Position numbers and translations under genes: made by a program. Under the pieces are notes generated by a model that saw only the letters and a list, made by a program, of their open reading frames with translations, was not told where the DNA came from and did no database searches. Below, one piece after another: positions 55,961 to 64,000 of a DNA stretch of 64,000 nt (its first letter is position 1; each line of letters starts with the position of its first letter). Source of the stretch: Rattus norvegicus (taxonomy: Eukaryota; Chordata; Mammalia; Rodentia; Muridae); contig NC_086026.1 in assembly GCF_036323735.1 (NCBI RefSeq), positions 71,005,039 to 71,069,038 on the forward strand, written 5' to 3'.

Positions 55961-56599
55961 GTGGAAGAACTTACTCCCTTTCCACATTTGGTTTTGTGTC
56001 TGTCTGTCCCCAGGACCACCCAGGAGCAAGGACTCGGACACCAAAAGCAACATCATAGCAGTCATGAACGGAACAGAACCCCTGTTTCCAGGCTCCAAGT
56101 CCAGTGAGCTCACTGCACCCTAGAGACAGAGACAGGGAGGTGAGCCCACAGCCTGAGATGAGGAAGTGCGCTCTCCACATCTGAGCTACTTTCCAGGGTG
56201 AGGGGGGGGGGGTTCTCTCAACTTCATGGTTTCTAGGGAGAGAGAGTTTGTGGCAGGAAGCAGGCCAGAAAAAAAAAAAAACTGAAAACAAAAACAAAAC
56301 CAGAAATCACCGGGCTAACATCAGCTTGCTGCATCTCCTCCCAGGACCTTGGTAGGGAGAGAGTCGCTGGTACAAGGCATCCTCAGAAGGCCCAGAAGGA
56401 GGCCCAGAAAGGGTTAGTCACTTTCAGGAAAGTTACCCACATGGCTGGGGGCACAACTATGAATAAGGTGTGAAGAAGGCAGGGCCACATGCTAACTCAC
56501 ACTCCCCTCCCTCAGGAACAGGAGCACCGTGGTCGCCAGGTCTGGGTTGAGGCTCCACTACCTGTAAACCAGGGAGGGGCCTTGGCAGTTTGTGGATGT
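55961..56599. other. Unique sequence, nothing recognised
   Basis: A G11 run lies at 56202-56212 and an A13 run at 56269-56281. No gene. Confidence 0.4.
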
Positions 56600-56712
56600 T
56601 CCAAGCCCAGGCCTTCCTTTTCCTGAGAATCAGAGCAACTCCTCTTTCAGCATCGGGTCACAAGGTTCAAAAGGTTTGAGTGCCTGGCACATAGTAGGGC
56701 TCAACCATTGGC
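56600..56712 (+). repeat. MIR 3' end fragment
   Basis: 'gagtgcctggcacatagtag' followed by 'ggctcaacca' is the sense MIR 3' end. The upstream part is decayed. Confidence 0.5.
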
Positions 56713-56885
56713 TCCAGAGATGAAGGCTGGAGACAGGGAATGCCCAGAAACTCTTGATTATTTCACAATCTCAAGGGATCTAGATTCTGCAACAGGTTCA
56801 GAAATACTACCCCCACCTCTCCACTCCCCCACCCCCTACTTCCTCCAACCCCCTCCTCCCAGCAACACACCACACCTCACCTACC

Positions 56886-56961
56886 TCTGAGTCTCTCTCT
56901 CCCTCTCTCTCTCTCCCTCTCTCTCCCTCTCTCTCCCTCTCTCTCCCTCTCTCTCTCCCTC

Positions 56962-57014
<53 letters not shown>

Positions 57015-57046
57015 CCCCCCCACTATCCCCCCTCTTTCTCTCTCTG
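56886..57046. repeat. (CT)n / CCCTCTCT array
   Basis: About 155 bp of CT with regularly spaced CCCTCTCT units, then C8 and a second CT stretch. Creates spurious R/E-rich minus frames. Confidence 0.97.
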
Positions 57047-57437
57047 AAAGAGAAACCAACGTCCTCCTGGGCTTCCCCAGGCATAAGAAAACAGCAGGTG
57101 TATCCACTACAATACTGCAAGCTGGAGGAGTGCAAACAGCCCAGCCCAGACTCCACTCCTGCAGCAGCAGAGCCAGGATCACCCTCCAGTCCCACCCTCC
57201 AGTCCCACAGTAGCAATGCCCAGAGTTTCTGGTGACCCTAGAGCTCCTCATGGGATAGTGGATACATTATTAGGAACTCTGAGTGACCTAAGAAGGGGCC
57301 CTGAAGAAAGTGTGCTGCTGGCCCTTGAGAGCTTAGCCTCCTAGAGTTCCACTGAGTGCCAGAGACAGAAGTAAAAAGCAGGGTCCTGGCTGGGGGGAGA
57401 CCCACACCACCCCCAGAAAGGCCTCCTCCTCATAGCT
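57047..57437. other. Unique sequence, nothing recognised
   Basis: No repeat or gene pattern. Confidence 0.4.
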
Positions 57438-57545
57438 GGATGAAGGCAGGAAAGTCACTTCCTCTCTCTGGGCCTCAGCTCTTCTACAGCAAATGAGGTG
57501 TTTGCCTTAAGTGAGATCTCAGAACCCCTCTAGCTATGGGATGAT
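57438..57545 (+). repeat. MIR fragment
   Basis: 'ggaaagtcacttcctctctc' and 'gggcctcagctcttctacag' match the sense MIR core. Confidence 0.6.
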
Positions 57546-58229
57546 GCTGAAGGTAGCAGGCCCCTTCCCAGGCTCCAGTCCTATTCAGAAAGCACAGGCT
57601 GTGGCCTGTGTACCAGGCACCTGAGCTGAGCCATGAGGAGATGGCACATCCTGTTTACTACTGCCACTGTAAGCTCAGGGCCTCACGAAGGGGAGACACG
57701 TCTACACTTGAGTTCAAATGCAGGTGGTCTCAGACCCCAAGACAGCGCTGACAGTGCTGTGAGTTCTTCCAGGGAGATATAGGAAGATTCCAAAAAGGAA
57801 AAGGATCCCTGAGATGTGATCAGGGATATGAGAAGATGAAGGTTGAGAAGAAGCCAAACAAAAGGGAGCCTTGTACATGACTATTCATAGCTGCAGGGAG
57901 ACGGATGAAGGACGGAAGCCCAGAGAGACAAGCTGGTGACACAGTACAGATGTCAAACAACAGACCAGGAGGTGGCACTTGTCCTGTAGATATAAGACAC
58001 GTGCAAAGGTCCCAGGCAGGGGAATGACAGCAGCATATCTTTGGTTTAGACTATGCATGCTGGCAGTGACGCTGCCCCGCCCCCCTCTGATCACCAGAAC
58101 ATGGCCCACAGGCCAGCCCGTCACACTTGCAGCCCTGAGAGATCTTTTCTTCTCACTGTTATTTCCTTACTCTTTTGTGAGCTATGATTCACGTACATGA
58201 TCCAATTTCCTTTTGCGTCAAAAGAACCA
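57546..58229. other. Unique sequence, nothing recognised
   Basis: No gene or clear repeat. Confidence 0.4.
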
Positions 58230-58560
58230 AACTCCTGCTTCAGAGCAGGCTCTTCTCCATTTCAATGTACCCCTCCAGGACTTCCCCCCACTTGCTCCCC
58301 ATGCCCAGTTCCTCCAACCTCAGTGTTCTTGGACTCACAGGCCTCTTCCTGTCTTTCTCTTTACCACTGGCTCCTTTTTCTCTTTGCCTTACTCCCAGCC
58401 ACCCCTTTATCCGTGTAGAAAATTCCTATGGATCCTTTGAGACCCATCCAACCTGGTCCCCTGTAGAGGTCATTTCCCACCCTATGGCCGTCTATCTTGT
58501 CCACATTTACCACCGCTGAACTATGGCATCATCTTTCCCTTCCCCTCACCTGTGCTTTTA
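58230..58560 (+). repeat. Possible L2 remnant
   Basis: 'aaattcctatggatcctttg', 'agacccatccaacctggtcc' and 'gaggtcatttcccacc' resemble the sense L2 3' region, which reads ...ttgagacccagctcaa...cctcc.... Confidence 0.4.
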
Positions 58561-58721
58561 GCCTGTGTCTTGGGAGCCTGAAGGAAAGAGAGCCCAGCAT
58601 GTGGTTCGTGCCCTTTAAGGGCTGAGTGAGAGAGCTGGCAGATACTTTCTTCGGTCCTGTATCCCAAGAGGCCGCTGGATCCAGGTCTGGCTCCCAGTCT
58701 CCTGGCTTTCCCTCCTGTTGG

Positions 58722-58890
58722 TTGTGGGATTTATGGCGAGGCCGTTGCCTTTTATTAGGATGTAATGGCCTCCGTTAAAATGTGTTACATGGAAATAGCC
58801 TAATTAGGTGTGTCAAATAAGTCACCATTCCCCCAGAGTGGCCGGCCTTGCCCACACAGTAGTGCCTCATTACATGGGGAGGGAGGGTGG
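58722..58890. promoter_or_regulatory. Candidate conserved regulatory element
   Basis: Unique sequence rich in homeodomain-like and TTA motifs: 'ggcgaggccgttgcctttta', 'gatgtaatggcctccgttaa', 'atagcctaattaggtgtg' (a palindromic TAATTA), 'gtcaaataagtcac' and 'gcctcattacatgggg'. Several CpGs are retained. Conservation is inferred. Confidence 0.38.
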
Positions 58891-59224
58891 TGCAGGAACA
58901 TCTAGGCTTCACTTCATTCCCCTCAGGCCTCTGCACAGTCCTACGTCCTGAGCCTCACTTCGTCGCTTCTGAGCATGCCCTGGGCTCAGTGTTCGACACC
59001 ATTCCCGTCAGCTCTGTTCACCTGTGCCAATGTGGGTTGATGGACTCCCCAGCATGGGGACCTAGCATCCAGGTCCTTTGACTGTCCCCAAGTCCTTGGA
59101 AAGATGGAAGGTGTCCCCACCTCCGTTTCAGGAGAGATTCTACACGAAGGCTGCAAACAGTCAGGCTTGGGTGTGAAATCTGTTCATAACTTGTGCAGAG
59201 GCCTCCCCCTCCCCTTCTCTCTCT
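58891..59224. other. Unique sequence, nothing recognised
   Basis: No repeat or coding pattern identified. Confidence 0.4.
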
Positions 59225-59425
59225 AAAACAGGGTCTGATGTAGCCCAGACGTCTAGCTCCAAACTGTCCATGTGGTAGTTGCAGAAGACCTTGAAACTTT
59301 AATCCTCCACTTCCCCAGGGTTAGGGTTATAGACATGCACCACCATGCTGGGTTTATGTGGTGCTGGGGAATCAAACCAAGGATGGGTGCATCAACCCTA
59401 CCAACTGAGCTACATCCCTAGACTC
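59225..59425 (-). repeat. B4 SINE
   Basis: Antisense B1-like body ('aaaacagggtctgatgtagc', 'tagacatgcaccaccatgct') and antisense ID head ('gtgctggggaatcaaaccaa', 'ctaccaactgagctacatcc'). Confidence 0.85.
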
Positions 59426-59687
59426 CCTTTCTCTCTTTTCTTCTAGTTCCCCCCAGATGCAGGCGTCCAGAGGAGGTGTGCCATCCTCGGATGCCAGGAG
59501 AGTCTGCCCTCAGCATCAGAAGGATTCTGAAGCATTGGGCTGGAGAAGCCACCATGATTAATCCTTAGGCTGACTGGGAATACTGGGAGTACTGGGTGAG
59601 CTCTTCCCAGGAGAATTCCCCATACCCAGGTGGAACATTCCAATTGTTCTCCACCTTGGAGGGGTGCTTATCTTGGTTCCTTTAGCC

Positions 59688-60460
59688 TTCTTAGGTCACT
59701 GTTGCTTTGATAAAGCACCCAGAAAACAACTTGAGGAAGAAAGGGCCATCTGAGGTCCTTCCACATCTGGAAATAACTTAAACTCAAACTGCTGGGGTCA
59801 CCTGCAAAGGATTTTCTTCATTGGATCATTAGAGGTAGGAAGACTCACCTTATATCATCTGGGCCACGACTTCTGGTGGCCGTCAATACAAGGAATGTGA
59901 AAGAAGGAAGTTCTTCTTCTTTGCCAACTTGTCCTTGCTTTCGATGGCAAGTTCATTCCTTTGTTGGCATTAGAGCCTACTTGGAGATTCCAGTGTAGAC
60001 TGAAGACCAGCTGAGACACCCAGCCTCAAGGACCAAACAACTATTGCATTCTTGGACTTTGCATCGGGAAAGAGCCACTGTTAGAATAGACAGACCACAG
60101 TATGTAAGCCACTATAATACACACACACACACACACACACATTTATATATTCATTCTTTCCTTTCTTCTTCTCAAGAGAACCCTGACTAATACAGGCTAT
60201 TTCAGCTCACAGTTCCAGAGGGTAAAATACACCACAGTGAATAAGTCAGGGAACCAGGAACTTGAAGCAGCTGGTCACGTGGCATCTACAACCAGGAATG
60301 CTGCTTCCCAGCCACCTTTCTCCAGCTCAGGGGATAATACCACCCACAGTGGATGGTCTTTCTAATCAAGAAAATCATCCGAAGGCATGCTCAGAGGCCC
60401 ATTTCCCAGGTGATTGATTCTAGATCTCACCAAGTTGGCAACTGAGATTAATCATCACAG
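59688..60460 (-). mobile_element. Outer rodent LTR-like repeat, split by another LTR
   Basis: Its parts are 59688-59746 ('gttgctttgataaagcaccc', 'aacaacttgaggaagaaagg') and 60197-60460 ('tttcagctcacagttccaga', 'gaagcagctggtcacgtggc', 'gcccatttcccaggtgattg'). It is the antisense of the same family as 2994-4117, and the two pieces join correctly across the insertion. Confidence 0.65.
59747..60196 (+). mobile_element. Inner ERVL-type (MLT2-like) LTR
   Basis: 'ttccacatctggaaataact', 'tcattggatcattagaggta', 'ctgggccacgacttctggtg', 'gactgaagaccagctgagac' and the terminus 'gagaaccctgactaatacag' match a common rodent ERVL LTR. A (CA)10 run at 60120-60140 replaces the usual AT-rich part. No internal region, so a solo LTR. 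Confidence 0.75.
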
Positions 60461-61104
60461 CCACCCTCATTCCAGTCTGCTAGATTGAACCCATCCTTCA
60501 ATGCCTGGATCAGTTCCATTACCCTGCTCTCCCCAGACCTTTGTAAGCACACTGAATGCAAGTGGGCCTCAGAATAGTTCTCTGGGATGATAGCAAGATT
60601 CCAGGCTCACAGGAGTCCTATGTTAGAGTTAGGCAGGCATATTCCCCCTGAGGGACTTCTTGGGTGTTCCACCCATCTGTGCTCATTAGGAATCCTCTAG
60701 AAAAAGCATGGCAGTTCAGCATGTCTGCTCCTAGGAGGGTCCGTCCGAGTCTTTGCTGTCTGGCCTCCCAGAGTCTCTTACAGACCAGGCTGCCTGTATG
60801 TTAGACTGGCCTTGTGACCTATGGTGACAAACAGGCAACTGGCTTGAGTAAGCTGTTCAGCCAGCTTGGCAAAGACTTGTTAGTTTTCTCTTATGTTCTT
60901 GTCACCACTATGAGAAGAGTGGACCCTGATGGCCACAGTTCTATGAGACAACCAGAGGACAGTGTCACTTGATTCTTAATAGGAAGCAGCGCTGTCCCAG
61001 CCCATTGCTGGGCCTGGCGATGAGAAGGCCTGGAGCTCACGGATTACTTAGCAATCACCGATGGTATTGTTGCTGCTATAACATGACCACAGATTTAAAA
61101 CAAC
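60461..61104. other. Unique sequence, nothing recognised
   Basis: No repeat or gene pattern. Confidence 0.4.
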
Positions 61105-61350
61105 ACACACTGTGCTAGGGAGAAGGATCAGATGGTGGGGTACACATGGGGACCTGAGCTCTAGCCCTAGAACCCTCATTTAAAAAACAACAAGCCAGGT
61201 ATGCTAGACATGCTCATAATTCCACGGCCGGGAAGGTAGGGCAGAGGGATCCCCGAGACTCAGGGGCCAGCCAGCTTAGACCAATTGACAAATTCCAGTT
61301 CTCAATCAGAGACTCTGTCTCAAAGAACAAGATGGAAAAAGCATAAGGAA
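61105..61350 (+). repeat. ID/B1-type composite SINE (B4 superfamily)
   Basis: 'ggggacctgagctctagccc', 'gctcataattccacggccgg', 'gaggggccagccagcttag'-type middle, 'accaattgacaaattccag' and 'gagactctgtctcaaagaac' follow the sense order. Confidence 0.62.
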
Positions 61351-61662
61351 CAGCAGCGTAGGTTGTCCTGTGGCCATACAGGCAGACAGCGGATCATTCT
61401 GGAGAACAGAGGTTTAAAACCAGTTTTCCTGGGTTCAACTGAAAAACATGTCAAATCTAAAGTCTCCTGGAGGCTCCAGGGGGAAAAGCCACTACCGTGC
61501 CTTTGACAGCTTTCTAATGGTCACCCATCCTCCTGTCTCTGGGGCCCTTCCCTCCACTTTTAAAGTGGACCACTTTGATCTGCCTGCTTCTCACTTTGGC
61601 CCTTCCACCCACGTGCTCTGGACACATGCTGAAACCTCGGGGGCCATAAACAGCAGAGAAGC
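61351..61662. other. Unique sequence
   Basis: No feature recognised. Confidence 0.4.
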
Positions 61663-61904
61663 CAGGGCTAGGGAGATGTCTCTGTCAGTAAAGCACAAGG
61701 ACTTGAATTTGGTCTCTAGAACCCACATGAGAAAGCTAGGCATGGCGACATAACCCCAGCGCCGGAGAGATGGAGACAGGCAAATCCCTGGGACACACTG
61801 GCCAACCTGCCTCACCTAATGGAAATCTCTAGGCCACTGAGAGACCCTGACTCAAAAACCAACATAGACAGCATGCCTGAGTATATCTGGCCTCCACACC
61901 ATGA
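61663..61904 (+). repeat. ID/B1-type composite SINE (B4 superfamily)
   Basis: 'gggctagggagatgtctctg', 'gtctctagaacccacatgag', 'aggcatggcgacataacccc', 'actgagagaccctgactcaa' and 'tatctggcctccacaccatg' are in sense order. Its tail becomes the adjoining CG/CA repeat. Confidence 0.7.
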
Positions 61905-61910
61905 GCGCAC

Positions 61911-61951
<41 letters not shown>
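61905..61951. repeat. (CG)(CA)n alternating tract
   Basis: gcgcacgcgtgcgcgcgcgc followed by about 15 CA units. It is alternating purine-pyrimidine throughout, at the tail of the preceding SINE. Confidence 0.97.
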
Positions 61952-61955
<4 letters not shown>

Positions 61956-62589
61956 AAACAGAAATGTCTCTGCCTCCCCTGCCTCCAACCTCCCCTCCCC
62001 ATGTGATAAGGCCACACGACTTGGGTTGTGACTGATGTGACACACATAACTCGCCTTTTCATGCAACACATTTTAAGGCCTCGCGTGACTACACTGAGAC
62101 AACTGTATAAAACAGGCCAATCTACCCATCCATTACGCTCAACCATACCCAGAGAGTCCCTTGGCTGTATAGGGTAACATTCATAGGTTCTGGACTGAGA
62201 CTAGGATATACGGGGGTTGCGGGGCACGATTCAGCCTACCAACGCTGACTGATCCTGAAAAAAGCTTACATGTAATAGGGTTTCTGAAAATACATTTCCC
62301 CCACACACATCTTGGAATATCTTCTTCCCCCTGTGGACATTACATTTAAAGCTGGGCCCATCTCTCTTGTCTGATGTTTCTACTCCTGGTTACAGTTATT
62401 GATGAAGAGGCATTCCCCCATTACACGTCTCCTCAGATTCAGTTTAGCCACCTGCTTTGCTTGGGGATCTCCAATTTGCTGAATGAGCGAAGTGGGTAAC
62501 ACCTGTGTCTGGTTGAGCTGACTGACATAGAGGTTGGTCACTTTGGCTCAATTGACAGGGTGTGGCTGGAGTCTAGACAGTAGACCAGC
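61952..62589. other. Unique or unclassified ancient sequence
   Basis: 'gtaacattcataggttctgg' and 'gattcagcctaccaacg' near 62175-62245 look like an old mammalian repeat that I cannot assign. No gene. Confidence 0.35.
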
Positions 62590-62872
62590 AACTTGGGTGT
62601 CATTCCACAGGAGACACCCACCACCTTGTTGAGACGAGAGAGAGAGAGCTCACTTCGACGTGGAGCTCAGCAATTGAGCTAGGCGTGCGAGCTAGTGAGC
62701 TCCAGAGATCTCCCATCATGGCTTCTCCAGTGCTAGGATAGAAAGTGCATTCTACCGTGACTGGATTTGTATGCTGGTGCTGGTGCTCCAGACTCTGGTC
62801 CTCATGCGTGTGCAGAAAACGCCCTGATGACTGAACTACCTGCCCAGCCCTATGTCCACTCTCATTGAACAG
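62590..62872 (-). repeat. ID/B1-type composite SINE (B4 superfamily)
   Basis: 'ggtgtcattccacaggagac', 'caccttgttgagacgagag', 'gagctccagagatctcccat', 'actctggtcctcatgcgtgt' and 'ctgaactacctgcccagccc' follow the antisense order from tail to head. Confidence 0.68.
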
Positions 62873-63424
62873 TGTTGTCCTTCCTAACTCACCTGTCTGC
62901 CTCTGCTAGAATGGGGAGAAAATAAGACCTAGACACTGTCCCATGCATGGCAGAGGCAAGGGAGGGATACAGCTCAGGGAGACGGGGTCGTCGGGTGATC
63001 ACAGCACACGTTCCCCATACTGGCCTCCCTTCTGCAGAGCTTGACATACTCCTGTGCTTGGCTTGTCCTCCCTCCCTGGACATTCCAAGCCCTCGAGGGT
63101 GGCAAGCAGGAAACGTATGGCCTAAATAAGTAGCTCCATTCAGCTAGCAATAGTTTAGTGGCATTGGAGCTGCTCCTTGTTTCCTTGGGTCTTTGCTGGC
63201 CCCACAGTCTACCTCGAGGCCACATCATAGTCTCTACCAGACCTGAAAAGCTTGAGGGGCTCTCCATCCTCTCAACATTTTGCTCAAATAACACAGGCTG
63301 TGAGGACCTGGGTGCTGAGTAACTCTTGACCCAAACAGGGACACCTCCTTTTAAACCATCTTCCCAATTTTACATTTTAATGGTCTCTTCCAACCAAAAC
63401 ACCCTTTAAAAACCAAAAGAGGGG
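62873..63424. other. Unique sequence, nothing recognised
   Basis: A 106-codon minus frame (62974-63294) shows no motif. Confidence 0.4.
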
Positions 63425-63657
63425 GAGGGGGAGCCAGGTAGGCCAGTCCAATGCTCACGATGTAAACAAGAGGACCTGAGTTGGATTCCCAAAACATTTG
63501 GAAAGCAGGGCTTGGGGGAAGAGATTTATAATCTCAGTTTTGGAGAGGTGGAGACAAGCAGACCCCTCACTAGCCAAATCCATCTGCTCCAGACCAATGA
63601 GGGACTCTCCATCTCAAAGGGGAAAAAAAGCTAGCTGTACTGGAGAAAGGAGAAAGT
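63425..63657 (+). repeat. ID/B1-type composite SINE (B4 superfamily), diverged
   Basis: 'acctgagttggattcccaaa', 'gatttataatctcagttttg', 'gacaagcagacccctcacta' and 'gagggactctccatctcaaa' follow the sense order, with the CA tail expanded next to it. Confidence 0.58.
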
Positions 63658-63786
63658 ACACACATACAGGCATAGACACACACACACACACACTCACACA
63701 CTCACACACATACACATTCACACATACACACACTCTCACACACACACTCACATCTACATTCACACACTCTCTCTCACACACACGCA

Positions 63787-63826
<40 letters not shown>
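63658..63826. repeat. (CA)n microsatellite, compound
   Basis: CA with regular CTCA and CATA variants, ending in about 18 pure CA units. Confidence 0.97.
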
Positions 63827-63827
<1 letters not shown>

Positions 63828-64000
63828 CCCATTAGAAAAGCAATGCTGAATCATCCAGACTCTGGAATAAACATAGATGGCTACTGGGCCTCTTTGGGGA
63901 CAAAGCAGTTGCTGCAAAAGTAAAAAGCCACCAGTGTGCACTAGCATTCCAGTCCACAAAGCCATCAGCACTCAAGGGTCAACTTGTGGAAGAAAGAACG
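63827..64000. other. Unique sequence at the window edge
   Basis: No feature recognised. Confidence 0.4.

Noticed and set aside
56877..57251. Arg/Glu-rich minus frames
   Set aside because: Explained by the (CT)n/CCCTCTCT array.
59318..59332. Telomere-like TTAGGG motif
   Set aside because: Only a single ggttagggttat occurs, inside a B4 SINE; there is no array.

Overview
The window looks like ordinary rodent nuclear DNA, most likely rat (Rattus). The main clue is a nearly intact ID element at 1816-1900, a tRNA-Ala/BC1-derived SINE that is young and abundant in rat but sparse in mouse. Around it are B1, B2, B3 and B4 SINEs, rodent ERVL/MaLR-type LTRs, ancient MIR and L2 pieces, and very many TG/CA, TATG/TCTG, GGAT and GAAA microsatellites. 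No bacterial, phage or CRISPR features are present. I could not recognise any complete gene, tRNA, rRNA or snRNA. The sequence reads as intergenic or intronic DNA. Family names come from recognition by eye and the edges are approximate.

Layout. 0-7 kb: MIR, B4, ID and B3 SINEs, an LTR-like element split by an ~800 bp insertion (2994-4117), a C-rich tract and a MaLR LTR. 7-20 kb: mostly unique DNA with four minus-strand LTRs (8.7, 11.0, 15.4, 18.3 kb), an MLT1-like LTR, several MIRs, and two stretches that look conserved and regulatory (7560-7770 and especially 19440-19965). 20-34 kb: SINE- and microsatellite-rich, including about 450 bp of TG/TCTG repeat at 24.4 kb. 34.9-38.0 kb: an old, dead L1 ORF2 copy broken by a B1 with a 539 bp purine tract, a B3, an ERVL-type LTR and a second B1. 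38-43 kb: opposed ATCC/GGAT arrays, a 565 bp TG/TATG array, and a conserved-looking AT-rich stretch. 43.3 kb: a weak candidate for a terminal coding exon. 44-64 kb: more MIR, L2, B4, B2 and B3 copies, a G-rich 37 bp minisatellite at 52.5 kb, a homeodomain-site-rich stretch at 58.7 kb and a nested LTR pair at 59.7-60.5 kb.

How the parts relate. No pathway or operon can be described. Two themes stand out. First, many TG/CA tracts sit exactly at the 3' tails of B4-type SINEs, and the long purine tract sits at a B1 tail, so retroposon tails appear to have seeded much of the microsatellite DNA and set its strand orientation. Second, a few unique, CpG-retaining, TAAT-rich stretches stand out from the decayed background and are the best candidates for function, as distal enhancers of a gene outside the window. 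The longest open frames lie in microsatellites and are artefacts of low complexity.
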